Assembly: GCF_000612545.2 (NCBI RefSeq) | Contig: NZ_CP097800.1 | Coordinates: forward strand, 3,256,001 to 3,320,000 | Length of the DNA: 64,000 nucleotides | Direction of reading: 5' to 3' | Source of the DNA: Streptomyces sp. PCS3-D2 | GTDB lineage: Bacteria; Actinomycetota; Actinomycetes; Streptomycetales; Streptomycetaceae | Part shown: one piece after another, positions 51,750 through 59,689 of the stretch | How the letters are laid out: each line of letters starts with the position of its first letter | Position numbering within the stretch: position 1 is the stretch's first letter | Position numbers and translations under genes: made by a program | The notes under the pieces: generated by a model | Told to the model about the DNA's origin: nothing | The model's database searches: none | The model's input: only the letters and a program-made list of their open reading frames with translations

Positions 51750-51927
51750 AGATTGTGTCCGCTTTGTCCGACCAAAGTGACCGGGGTCACGCGACGTCGG
51801 CACGCAAATCCGGAACCGACGGCACGCCGAACCCGTTCAAATACCAAAGGGGGCAAAACCGTGCACACTCCTCACAGATACGCCCCCAGACCCCACAAAT
51901 CGCCCATGATGGTAACCGGGGAGTGAG

Positions 51928-52215
51928 TCACCCTCCCAATGCCCGCCGAAGCCGGTCCGGGTTCACCCTCCAGAAGGTGTGCTGCTCGCCGTCAACCAGG
52001 ACCACCGGAATCTGCTCCCAGTGGAGCCGGTAGAGCTCCTCGTCCTGCGAGATGTCCTTCTTCTCCCATGGCGCACCGGTCTCCGCGCAGACCTTGGCGA
52101 CGACCTCCTCGGCCTCGTCGCACAGGTGGCACCCGGGCTTGCCGATGAGCGTCACCATCCGCTCACCGGGGCTCTTCTTCTCTTTACGGCGCAACAAAGG
52201 GCTCATGCCCCCCAT
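51928..52215 (-). CDS. Glutaredoxin-like small thioredoxin-fold protein
   Basis: A 95-residue protein. The active-site motif is C-x-x-C in VTLIGKPGCHLCDEAEEVV, followed by WEKKDISQDEELYRLHWEQIPVVLVDG (the cis-proline is IPVV) and FWRVNPDRLRRALGG. It is of the short glutaredoxin/DUF836 type found next to rex in Streptomyces. In-frame ATGs at 52215, 52206 and 52158 are possible; the last would leave just the fold. It is divergent from the HAD phosphatase gene. Confidence 0.88.
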   Translation of the reverse strand: MGGMSPLLRRKEKKSPGERMVTLIGKPGCHLCDEAEEVVAKVCAETGAPWEKKDISQDEELYRLHWEQIPVVLVDGEQHTFWRVNPDRLRRALGG

Positions 52216-52323
52216 TCTCCCGCGCCCGCACGGCCCGCCGGGGCCCGGCGGTGTCGCGAAGAGTTAACGCCTCCGTTTCCCATCGGTTCGGGAACTCCCG
52301 AACACAGTGGCTATGCTCGCGTC

Positions 52324-53307
52324 ATGGCCGCTCCCGGATGGCTCTCCCCCCGCAGGCGCTCCGCCACCGCACGCAGCGTGCTGGCAGGCGAGGCCTCGGC
52401 CGAGGCCGCCCGCAAGACCGCGCAGGGCGGGACCGACCAGCTCACCGGAGCCGAGGCGGACGAGACCGACCTCGACCTCCTCGAAGCCGGGGAACCGGCC
52501 GAGGAGCTCGCGGAGCCCGCTTTCCCCGTCGCCGGCGACGACCTCGCCGCGGCCTTCTTCGACCTCGACAACACCGTCATGCAGGGCGCCGCGATCTTCC
52601 ACTTCGGCCGCGGCCTTTACAAGCGCGAGTTCTTCCGACGCCGCGAACTGGCCCGCTTCGCCTGGCAGCAGGCCTGGTTCCGCCTCGCCGGGGTCGAGGA
52701 CCCCGAGCACATGCAGGACGCCCGCGACAGCGCCCTGTCCATCGTCAAGGGCCACAAGGTCTCCGAGCTGATGGCGATCGGCGAGGAGATCTACGACGAG
52801 TACATGGCCGAGCGGATCTGGCCGGGCACCCGCGCCCTGGCCCAGGCCCACCTCGACGCCGGCCAGAAGGTGTGGCTCGTCACCGCCGCGCCCGTGGAAA
52901 CCGCCACGATCATCGCCCGCAGGCTGGGCCTGACCGGCGCCCTGGGCACCGTCGCGGAGTCGGTCGACGGCGTCTACACCGGCCGCCTGGTCGGCGAGCC
53001 GCTGCACGGCCCGGCCAAGGCCGAGGCGGTCCGCGCGCTGGCCGCCGCCGAGGGCCTCGACCTCGAACGCTGCGCCGCGTACAGCGATTCGCACAACGAC
53101 ATCCCGATGCTGTCGCTGGTCGGACATCCGTACGCGATCAATCCCGACACAAAACTGCGCAAGCATGCCCGGACCAACGACTGGCGACTGCGCGACTATC
53201 GGACCGGCCGCAAGGCCGTGAAGGTCGGCGTCCCGGCGGCGGCCGGAGTCGGCGCGATCGCCGGCGGCGCGGCCGCCGCGATCGCCCTGCACCGGCGCCG
53301 CAAGTAG
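52324..53307 (+). CDS. HAD-IB family phosphatase (SerB/CicA-like)
   Basis: A 327-residue protein from ATG 52324. A disordered N-terminal leader of about 75 residues precedes HAD motif I, AAFFDLDNTVMQGAAIFHFGRGL. Motif II is in KVWLVTAAPVETA, and motifs III/IV are in GPAKAEAVRALAAAEGL and AAYSDSHNDIPMLSLVGHPYAINPD. The C-terminus has a hydrophobic Ala/Gly segment (GVPAAAGVGAIAGGAAAAIAL) ending in HRRRK, which may be a membrane tail. The substrate is likely a phosphoserine- or phospholipid-type monoester; this is inferred from the subfamily. Confidence 0.88.
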   Translation: MAAPGWLSPRRRSATARSVLAGEASAEAARKTAQGGTDQLTGAEADETDLDLLEAGEPAEELAEPAFPVAGDDLAAAFFDLDNTVMQGAAIFHFGRGLYKREFFRRRELARFAWQQAWFRLAGVEDPEHMQDARDSALSIVKGHKVSELMAIGEEIYDEYMAERIWPGTRALAQAHLDAGQKVWLVTAAPVETATIIARRLGLTGALGTVAESVDGVYTGRLVGEPLHGPAKAEAVRALAAAEGLDLERCAAYSDSHNDIPMLSLVGHPYAINPDTKLRKHARTNDWRLRDYRTGRKAVKVGVPAAAGVGAIAGGAAAAIALHRRRK

Positions 53308-53678
53308 CAGACCAGGGCCCCGCCCCAGGCCACACGGCGGCCACGCCCGCCCGCACCGCCGGCCTGCCCTGCCACGGGCATTCGCTCACCTCTACCCGCG
53401 CCCCGGACGCGGCACTCGGCCGCGCCCGACTCGGTCGCAGGCCTCCTTGGAAGCTTCCATTCCGCGCACTTAAACGATCAAGAATCGATCACCAACTGCG
53501 ACCGAATATGCCCTCGACACGCAACAGAAGTGTCGGAACCGGTGATTTGAGCAACTGGGTGTAGCGCCGCCTGTACGAAGCGTTATTCTCCTCAAACGCA
53601 TGCCACCGGCCACCTGTCGCCACGACGGATGAACGGTCCCGCACTGCACGTGATGGAAGCTCTGCCTCTGGGAGTCCC
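53308..53678 (+). other. Intergenic region and probable long leader of bldN
   Basis: About 370 bp without a gene between the HAD phosphatase and bldN. The part 53465-53600 is much richer in A/T than the neighbourhood (for example CGATCAAGAATCGATCACC), as is usual for developmental promoters in Streptomyces. GATC-N7-GATC is a small symmetric element near 53478. I do not see a convincing BldD box or terminator by eye. A promoter for bldN is expected here. Confidence 0.5.
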
Positions 53679-54497
53679 GTGTACCCACCTGTCGGGGTTG
53701 ACGCCTCGGGCCTGGCTCAGCTGCGCACAACGGTCCTCGACCACCTGCGCGGCTTCGTCCCCACCGCGTACACCGCCCCCACCTTCGCCGCCGCGGTTCC
53801 TGCCGGCCTCGGCCCGGCCGGTCCCTGCTACGCCCTGACCGACGGCGGGGCGACGGTGGGCAGACGAGGTCGCTCGGCCTCCGGAGGCTCGAACGGCGCG
53901 GCCGGCACGAGCACCCAGGCCGCCCCCCGCCGCCCCCTGGCGGACAGCGACCAGGCCCGCATGATGGATCTGGTCGAGCGCGCCCAGGCCGGAGAGGCCG
54001 AGGCCTTCGGCCGCCTCTACGACCAGTACAGCGACACGGTCTACCGCTACATCTACTACCGCGTCGGCGGCAAAGCGACCGCGGAGGACCTCACCAGTGA
54101 GACCTTCCTGCGCGCCCTGCGCCGCATCTCCACCTTCACCTGGCAGGGCCGCGACTTCGGCGCCTGGCTCGTGACGATCGCCCGCAACCTGGTGGCGGAC
54201 CACTTCAAGTCCAGCCGCTTCCGGCTGGAGGTCACCACCGGGGAGATGCTCGACGCCAACGAGGTGGAGCGCAGTCCCGAGGACTCCGTCCTGGAGTCCC
54301 TCTCCAACGCGGCGCTCCTGGAAGCCGTACGGAAGCTGAATCCGCAGCAGCAGGAATGCGTGACCCTGCGCTTCCTGCAGGGCCTCTCGGTCGCCGAGAC
54401 GGCCCGCGTCATGGGAAAGAACGAGGGCGCCATCAAGACGCTCCAGTACCGGGCGGTGCGCACCCTGGCCCGCCTCCTCCCCGAAGACGCCCGCTGA
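53679..54497 (+). CDS. bldN: ECF sigma factor BldN with N-terminal pro-sequence
   Basis: A 272-residue protein from GTG 53679. The first 90 or so residues (VGVDASGLAQLRTTVLDHLR, then FVPTAYTAPTFAAA and a Gly/Ser linker) correspond to the inhibitory pro-sequence that distinguishes BldN/AdsA from other ECF sigmas. Region 2 follows (AFGRLYDQYSDTVYRYIYYR, ATAEDLTSETFLRALRRI, WLVTIARNLVADHFKSSRF), then region 4 (LNPQQQECVTLRFLQGLSVA, ARVMGKNEGAIKTLQYRAVR). BldN directs aerial-hypha genes such as chaplins and rodlins. The downstream anti-sigma gene supports the assignment. Confidence 0.95.
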   Translation: MYPPVGVDASGLAQLRTTVLDHLRGFVPTAYTAPTFAAAVPAGLGPAGPCYALTDGGATVGRRGRSASGGSNGAAGTSTQAAPRRPLADSDQARMMDLVERAQAGEAEAFGRLYDQYSDTVYRYIYYRVGGKATAEDLTSETFLRALRRISTFTWQGRDFGAWLVTIARNLVADHFKSSRFRLEVTTGEMLDANEVERSPEDSVLESLSNAALLEAVRKLNPQQQECVTLRFLQGLSVAETARVMGKNEGAIKTLQYRAVRTLARLLPEDAR

Positions 54498-54575
54498 CGG
54501 ACCGTGCAGACAACATCAACCCGACCTCACATCCGGTGACCCCTCGATGACGCTGTGGTCCGATCATCCTTCGTC

Positions 54576-54604
54576 CGTAACCCAAGTGCCGCGACGCTCG
54601 TTGT
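54576..54604 (+). promoter_or_regulatory. Sigma-BldN-type promoter of rsbN
   Basis: CGTAAC (54576-54581), a 17-bp spacer and CGTTGT (54599-54604). The reported sigma-BldN consensus, from memory, is CGTAAC with about 16 bp to CGTTGA. The site lies 130 bp before the rsbN start and after the bldN stop, so the anti-sigma factor would be made by its own target sigma in a negative feedback loop. Confidence 0.75.
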
Positions 54605-54734
54605 GCGGAATGCAGGCTCCCTGTGGACACGCCCTACCCGAAGCCGCTCACTCGAAAGTGTGGATGCGCTCAAGGAAGGCAACCTTCCGGACACCTTGGG
54701 GAGTCGATCGTCATGACGAGAGGAGGTGCCGCCA

Positions 54735-55943
54735 GTGATCGCGAACGTGACCCCGCACCGGCGGGCGAACGCCTTCGCCCAGGCCCTGGAGGGTCGGAAC
54801 CCATCCGACCTTTCGGAACCGGACCCGGCGGCCGAGCAGTCCGAGGCACCTGCCGAACCTGCTGACCACGACCGGTTGTTGGCCCTGGCGAGCGTGCTCG
54901 GCGAACGGATGCCGCGCCCAGTGCTGGACCCCGAGACCAAAGTGGTGCAGCGAGCGCAGCTCGTTGCGGCCATGGAAGCCATGGTGCTGGAGGAGAGGGC
55001 CGGGGGCGGTGCCGCCTCGGACCCTCAGGTGCCCGAGCAGCGGACCGGCCGCGGCGCCCACCGGGCGACCTCGCTCCGGAAATTGCGGCCCCGCTCCCGC
55101 TGGTCCAAGGGCATCGCAGCGGGCGGCCTCACCGTGGGTGTGGCCGCAGGGGCCTTCAGCGGAGTGGCCGCTGCCAGTTCCGACGCCCTGCCCGGTGACC
55201 ACCTCTACCCGGTGAAGCGGGGCATGGAGGACCTGAAGCTGGGGATGGCCGACGACGACGCGGAGCGCGGCGAGGTCTACCTCGACCGGGCCTCCAACCG
55301 TCTCTCCGAGGCCCGCCGGCTCATGGAGCGAGGCCGGACCGGCACCCTGGACCACGAGTCCCTGGGTGCGATCCGCCGAGCGCTGTCGGGCGTCAAGCAC
55401 GACGCGGAAGAGGGGCACCGCCTCCTCCAGGCGGCGTTCGACCGGGACGGCTCCCTGGGCCCGATCCAGACCCTGTCGTCGTTCTCCCGCTCCCACCGCG
55501 ACACGTGGGGCAAGCTGCGCGAGAAGCTCCCCGTGCAGCTCACCGACGTCGGCGGTGAAGTGGACTCGGTCTTCCAGGCCATAGACGAAGACGTGGCGCC
55601 GCTCCAGAGCCTGCTCCCCAAGCCGCCGGAGCAGTCCCGCGGCACCGGCTCGTCGGGCTCCCCCGCCCAGCCGGACGCGCCCAGCGGTGCCAAGCAGCCC
55701 GCCCCCGCCCCGGACACGCCGTCCGGCAGCGGCCCCGCGCCGTCCCCGTCGGGCAGCAGCACCCGGCCGCCGGCCGACGGCGGTCTCCTCGGTGGTACGG
55801 GCGACCTGCTCAAGCCGTCCACGGGACAGTCGGGGCAGCCCGCCTCGGGCACCCAGGAGAGTCCGAAGCCCGACATCACCCTGCCGCCCCTGCTCCCGGG
55901 CCTCCTCCCGGGCCTGGGCCTCGGCGCGGAGGACGCGAAGTAG
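54735..55943 (+). CDS. rsbN: Anti-sigma factor RsbN (DUF5667, membrane-bound)
   Basis: A 402-residue protein from GTG 54735, with a perfect AGGAGG 8 nt upstream; a GTG inside that site was rejected. The N-terminal cytoplasmic part (VTPHRRANAFAQALEGRNPS, DHDRLLALASVLGERMPRPV, KVVQRAQLVAAMEAMVLEER) is the sigma-binding region. One transmembrane segment (IAAGGLTVGVAAGAFSGVAA) lies at about 127-146. DUF5667 follows outside (LPGDHLYPVKRGMEDLKLGM, GEVYLDRASNRLSEARRLM), then a Pro/Ser-rich tail. This is the known partner of BldN. Confidence 0.92.
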   Translation: MIANVTPHRRANAFAQALEGRNPSDLSEPDPAAEQSEAPAEPADHDRLLALASVLGERMPRPVLDPETKVVQRAQLVAAMEAMVLEERAGGGAASDPQVPEQRTGRGAHRATSLRKLRPRSRWSKGIAAGGLTVGVAAGAFSGVAAASSDALPGDHLYPVKRGMEDLKLGMADDDAERGEVYLDRASNRLSEARRLMERGRTGTLDHESLGAIRRALSGVKHDAEEGHRLLQAAFDRDGSLGPIQTLSSFSRSHRDTWGKLREKLPVQLTDVGGEVDSVFQAIDEDVAPLQSLLPKPPEQSRGTGSSGSPAQPDAPSGAKQPAPAPDTPSGSGPAPSPSGSSTRPPADGGLLGGTGDLLKPSTGQSGQPASGTQESPKPDITLPPLLPGLLPGLGLGAEDAK

Positions 55944-55963
55944 CGCGGTAGCGGCAGACGATG

Positions 55964-56000
55964 CGGTGGTGGGCCGGGGCGATGTCCCGGCCCACCACCG
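55964..56000. terminator. Bidirectional terminator between rsbN and acyltransferase gene
   Basis: A perfect 15-bp stem (CGGTGGTGGGCCGGG and its complement) with a 7-nt loop, 20 bp after the rsbN stop and 15 bp before the converging acyltransferase stop. Confidence 0.92.
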
Positions 56001-56015
56001 GACGGCCGGACGGCG

Positions 56016-57005
56016 TCAGAAGAACACGGATCTCCGCTGCACCAGCAGCTTGTAGAGCGTGTGCTGGATCTGCTCCCGCACCTGGTCCGTCAGGTTGAAC
56101 ATCAGCATCGGGTCCTCCGCCGCTTCCGCGGCGTACCCGTCGGTCGGGATCGGCTCACCGAACTGGATCGTCCATTTCGTCGGCAACGGCACCGCCCCCA
56201 GCGGTCCCAGCCACGGGAACGTGGGCGTGATCGGGAAGTACGGGATGCCCAGCAGGCGCGCCAGCGTCTTCGCGTTGCCGACCATGGGGTAGATCTCCTC
56301 CGCACCCACGATCGAGCAGGGCACGATCGGCGTGCCCGCCCGCAGCGCCGTCGACACGAACCCGCCCCGCCCGAAGCGCTGGAGCTTGTACCGGTCCCCG
56401 AACGGCTTCCCTATCCCCTTGAAGCCCTCCGGCATGACACCGACCAGTTCACCGGCCTCCAGCAGCCGCTGCGCGTCCTCCGCGCACGCCAGGGTGTGTC
56501 CCGCCTTGCGGGCCAGCTCGTTCACCACCGGCAGCACGAACACCAGGTCGGCCGCCAGGAGCCTCAGGTGACGCTCCGCCGGGTGGTGGTCGTGCACGGC
56601 CACCTGCAGCATCAGTCCGTCGAGTGGCAGCGTCCCGGAGTGGTTCGCCACGATGAGGGCACCGCCCTCCGCCGGAATGTTCTCGATGCCCCTGACCTCG
56701 ACCCGGAAGTACTTGTCGTACAGCGGCCGCATCAGCGACATCAGGACCTGGTCCGTCAGCTCCTTGTCGTAGCCGAAGTCGTCGACCTCGTACTCCCCGG
56801 TGATCCGCCGCCGCAGGAACGCCAGCCCGCCGGCGATCCGCCGGTCCCAGCCGTCACCGCGCTCCGCGGGGGCCGCATCGGGATCCGGCGCGACAGCGGC
56901 CGGCTCCCGCTGCGCCGGTCCGGGGGCCGGCACCGCCCGCACCCGGCGGGGCACCCGCCGGCGCGGCCGGTCCTCGTCGAACGGAATGACCTTGGCGTCC
57001 GCCAC
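56016..57005 (-). CDS. PlsC-type lysophospholipid acyltransferase
   Basis: A 329-residue protein from GTG 57005, sharing one base with the upstream epimerase stop (TAGTG). A disordered basic leader of about 75 residues is followed by the acyltransferase fold: block I NHSGTLPLDG (NHx4D), block III-like GVMPEGFKGIGKPFGDRYKL (EG), GGFVSTALRAGTPIVPCSIV, and YFPITPTFPWLGPLG. It probably acylates a glycerophospholipid intermediate at the inner membrane face. It is co-transcribed with the SDR-type epimerase. Confidence 0.88.
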   Translation of the reverse strand: MADAKVIPFDEDRPRRRVPRRVRAVPAPGPAQREPAAVAPDPDAAPAERGDGWDRRIAGGLAFLRRRITGEYEVDDFGYDKELTDQVLMSLMRPLYDKYFRVEVRGIENIPAEGGALIVANHSGTLPLDGLMLQVAVHDHHPAERHLRLLAADLVFVLPVVNELARKAGHTLACAEDAQRLLEAGELVGVMPEGFKGIGKPFGDRYKLQRFGRGGFVSTALRAGTPIVPCSIVGAEEIYPMVGNAKTLARLLGIPYFPITPTFPWLGPLGAVPLPTKWTIQFGEPIPTDGYAAEAAEDPMLMFNLTDQVREQIQHTLYKLLVQRRSVFF

Positions 57006-58081
57006 TATCGCTTCGCTCCCTCAACCGTGTCGACGTCGTCCCGCAGGCCGTCCGCATCCAGCATGGCCGCCACCCGGTCCACAGCCCGCCCGACCCGCTC
57101 GGGCGGCAGCAGGCCGCTGCCCCGGCTCCGCGCGAAGTCCGCGAAGGTCTCGGTGGTCGTGTAGAGCGGCTGGAAGCCGAGCACCTCGCGCATCTGGGTG
57201 GTCTCCACGACCCTGCCGTGCGTGAGCAGCCTCATCTGGTCGGCCGAGAAGTCGGTGACTCCGACCGCCCGCAGCGCCGACCCCACCCAGGTGAGCGCGG
57301 GCAGCAGCAGCGGCAGCGTGGGCCGGCCCAGCCGCCTCGAACACTGCGACAGCAGCAGCACGCCGTCACCCGCGATGTTGAAGGTCCCGCTGTTCAGCGT
57401 TCCGCGCCGGGGCTCCTGCGCGGCCAGCCGCAGTACCTCCAGCACATCGTCCTCGTGCACGAACTGCAGCCGCGGGTCATAGCCCAGCACGGTCGGCGTC
57501 ACCGGCATCGAGAAGTACTCGGCGAGTGCCGAATCGGCGAAGGGTCCCAGGATGTTCGCGAACCGCAGCACGCACACCGCGACGTCCGGGCGGCGACGCG
57601 CGAAGCCCCGTACGTATCCCTCGACCTCGGCCGCGTCCTTGGCGAAGCCGCCCGCCGGCAGTGACTTCGGCGGCGTGGTCTCGGTGAAGACGGCCGGATC
57701 CCGCGGGGTGCCCCCGTACACGCTCGTAGTGGACTTCACCACGAGCCGCCGTACCGTCGGCGACTTCTGGCAGGCCCCCAGGAGCTGCATCGTCCCGATG
57801 ACGTTGGTCTCCTTGACGGCGCTGTACGCGCCGCCCGCGACCGGCCGACTGCCCGTGACCGCCAGGTGCACCACCGTGTCCACGGCGTGCTCGGCCAGGA
57901 CCCGGGCGATCGAGGACTGCCTGATGTCCGTACGGACGAACAGCGCCGACCCCAGCCGGTGCGGCGGCGTCACCGCGTCCACCGCGATCACTCGCTCGAC
58001 CTCCGGATCGCGCTGGATCCGGCGCACGAAGCGGCCCCCCAGCTGCCGGGCAGCCCCGGTGACGAGTACGACCTTCCCCAC
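57005..58081 (-). CDS. NAD-dependent epimerase/dehydratase (extended SDR)
   Basis: A 358-residue protein from GTG. The Rossmann motif is VVLVTGAARQLGGRFVRRIQ, with DTVVHLAVTGS, NVIGTMQLLGAC, LVVKSTTSVYGGTPRDPAVF, and the downstream FAKDAAEVEGYVRGFARRRPDVAVCVLRFANILG. The canonical YxxxK appears changed (FAKDAAEVEGY), so it may be an atypical member acting on a lipid- or sugar-linked substrate or only binding NAD. It is coupled to the acyltransferase gene. Confidence 0.83.
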   Translation of the reverse strand: MGKVVLVTGAARQLGGRFVRRIQRDPEVERVIAVDAVTPPHRLGSALFVRTDIRQSSIARVLAEHAVDTVVHLAVTGSRPVAGGAYSAVKETNVIGTMQLLGACQKSPTVRRLVVKSTTSVYGGTPRDPAVFTETTPPKSLPAGGFAKDAAEVEGYVRGFARRRPDVAVCVLRFANILGPFADSALAEYFSMPVTPTVLGYDPRLQFVHEDDVLEVLRLAAQEPRRGTLNSGTFNIAGDGVLLLSQCSRRLGRPTLPLLLPALTWVGSALRAVGVTDFSADQMRLLTHGRVVETTQMREVLGFQPLYTTTETFADFARSRGSGLLPPERVGRAVDRVAAMLDADGLRDDVDTVEGAKR

Positions 58082-58118
58082 GAGCTCAGCGCCTCCCTCG
58101 AAGAAGTACCCGGCTGCA

Positions 58119-58156
58119 CCGCAGCCCCTCCACCAAGGATGGTGGAGGGGCTGCGG
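58119..58156 (-). terminator. Terminator downstream of the bS22 gene
   Basis: The perfect 16-bp arms CCGCAGCCCCTCCACC and GGTGGAGGGGCTGCGG, with a 6-nt loop, begin 20 bp after the bS22 stop. It separates that gene from the epimerase gene. Confidence 0.92.
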
Positions 58157-58176
58157 AGAACACGTACAGCTGCCGT

Positions 58177-58275
58177 TTACTTCTTGTTACGGCGCTGGAC
58201 GCGGGTGCGCTTGAGCAGCTTGCGGTGCTTCTTCTTGGCCATCCGCTTGCGCCGCTTCTTGATAACAGAGCCCAC
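58177..58275 (-). CDS. 30S ribosomal protein bS22 (AURKAIP1-type mini protein)
   Basis: A 32-residue protein from GTG, too short for normal gene calling. The peptide begins [18 protein letters not shown] and ends [13 protein letters not shown], almost all Lys/Arg. It matches the small actinobacterial subunit protein bS22, seen in mycobacterial ribosome structures and conserved in Streptomyces in this neighbourhood. GAGCGAGGGTAG upstream provides a ribosome site. A strong terminator follows. Confidence 0.92.
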   Translation of the reverse strand: MGSVIKKRRKRMAKKKHRKLLKRTRVQRRNKK

Positions 58276-58417
58276 GACTACCCTCGCTCACTTCTCTTCA
58301 CTGGTGCGGGGCGTCTGGGCCCACACGACCTACGTCGGCCTAGCCTACCCGCCCGAGCTCCGAGCCCGTAATCCGAGTGCTTCCCAGGGGTTACGAAGGC
58401 GTCAGGGTCCGTCCGTC

Positions 58418-58627
58418 TCAGGCCGACTCCACCCCCACATAGGACTCTCGGAGGTACTCGTGGACCGCGTTCTCGGGGACCCGGAAGGACCGGCCCACCC
58501 GGATCGCGGGCAGATGACCGTTGTGCACCAGCCGGTACACGGTCATCTTCGACACTCGCATCACCGAGGCGACCTCCGCCACGGTCAGGAACTGAACCTC
58601 ACTGAGAGGCCTCTCGCCAGCAGCCAT
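58418..58627 (-). CDS. Excisionase/MerR-like helix-turn-helix protein
   Basis: A 69-residue protein from ATG 58627. It is a single HTH_17 domain: FLTVAEVASVMRVSKMTVYRL, VHNGHLPAIRVGRSFRVPENAVHEYL. The LTVAEVA...TVYRL...HLPAIRVGRSFR pattern is that of BldC/excisionase-type small DNA-binding proteins, but the sequence is distinct from BldC. It lies between bS22 and a phosphatase-like gene in a conserved Streptomyces block, not in a mobile element, so a regulatory rather than an excision role is likely. Confidence 0.88.
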   Translation of the reverse strand: MAAGERPLSEVQFLTVAEVASVMRVSKMTVYRLVHNGHLPAIRVGRSFRVPENAVHEYLRESYVGVESA

Positions 58628-58741
58628 GACACACCTTGACCTTCCGCGCAGGACGGGCACCGGCTTCCCCTCCGGTTACTCCTCGTCGTCGCACGCTCAC
58701 TCCCCAGAGTAGGGGCGCGTGATACGAGTGGGGAAGAGGAG

Positions 58742-59572
58742 CTACGGCCACTCCTGCCGCCCCGTCAGACTCGCCCGGCCCAACACGAACCGGGCAAGCG
58801 GATGGTAGTGGTCCGATCGCACCGCGTCATCAAGCGGAACGGCCACCGAGACCCGCCCCTCGGCCTCGCCCACGAACAGCGCGGGATCATCCGTGTCCGC
58901 CAGACCGATCGCCTCCACACCGAGCTGACCTGCGCCGCACACCCATCCGTGGTCACCCACCACCAGGTCCGGCAGGGGCTCGCCGGCCTCCGCGAGGGCC
59001 CCCAGAGCCACCCGAACCGGCAGCGGCGAATGACTGTGCACGCCGGTCGCACTCCCCGGCGCCTGCACGCCGGGTTCCCGCACCAGTGCGACCCCTCGTA
59101 CGTAAGCGATGCGGTGCGTGCGTACGCCGAACCGGGTCGCCACGTCGACGCTCACCCCCTGCGCCGGACGCAGGACAACACATCCCGCCGCCGACATCGC
59201 CTCGGCCAGACCGGCGTAGAAACCCAGGAGCCGATGCGGGTGCCCGGTCCCGAACAACACGTGCGACCGCGCCCCGGCCGCCTCGGCGAGCCGTCCCGCG
59301 AACGCCTCCAGCGCGGCCACCGTCCGCTCCGGATCGATCGTGTCCGGGCCGCTGACGTGCGAAGGATCCGCCGACACACCGCACTTGTCCGCCATCAGCC
59401 TCAGCAGTTCACCCTCGCCCCAGCCCCGCTCCGGCTCCAGCCCCAGCAGCACCCTCGGATCCCGCGCCGCGAACAGGCGGTAGCTGCGCAGGCTCTCCTC
59501 ACGGGAGGTCGCGACGGGCCCGGCCAACCGGGCGGCCAGCAGATGCGCACGCAGCGCGCCGGTGCTCAACAC
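58742..59572 (-). CDS. Phosphatase-like protein of unknown specificity
   Basis: About 276 residues from GTG 59572 (GGGGAG and GGAGG upstream; a longer frame to 59665 is less protein-like). Features are LSTGALRAHLLAARLAGPVA, SREESLRSYRLFAARDPRVLLGLEPERGWGEGELLRLMADKCGV, RSHVLFGTGHPHRLLGFYAGL and DLVVGDHGWVCGAGQLGVEAIGLADTDDPALFVGEAEGRV. The HPHRL and GDHGW segments hint at metal-assisted hydrolysis. It corresponds to proteins annotated as phosphatases in Streptomyces, but I cannot place it in a named enzyme family. Confidence 0.7.
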   Translation of the reverse strand: MLSTGALRAHLLAARLAGPVATSREESLRSYRLFAARDPRVLLGLEPERGWGEGELLRLMADKCGVSADPSHVSGPDTIDPERTVAALEAFAGRLAEAAGARSHVLFGTGHPHRLLGFYAGLAEAMSAAGCVVLRPAQGVSVDVATRFGVRTHRIAYVRGVALVREPGVQAPGSATGVHSHSPLPVRVALGALAEAGEPLPDLVVGDHGWVCGAGQLGVEAIGLADTDDPALFVGEAEGRVSVAVPLDDAVRSDHYHPLARFVLGRASLTGRQEWP

Positions 59573-59689
59573 CCTCCGATGCTCCCCCACCACATCTGTC
59601 GGGTCATCAATTCTGCCGAACAGCCCCACAGTTGGCGTAACGATGCAGCAGGCTCCCACCGGCACCGACGCTGCCCGCGGCGCCAGCCG

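Noticed and set aside
58418-58627. Excisionase of an integrated element
   Set aside because: No integrase, attachment site or phage gene is near, and the gene sits in a housekeeping block beside bS22; kept as a small HTH regulator.
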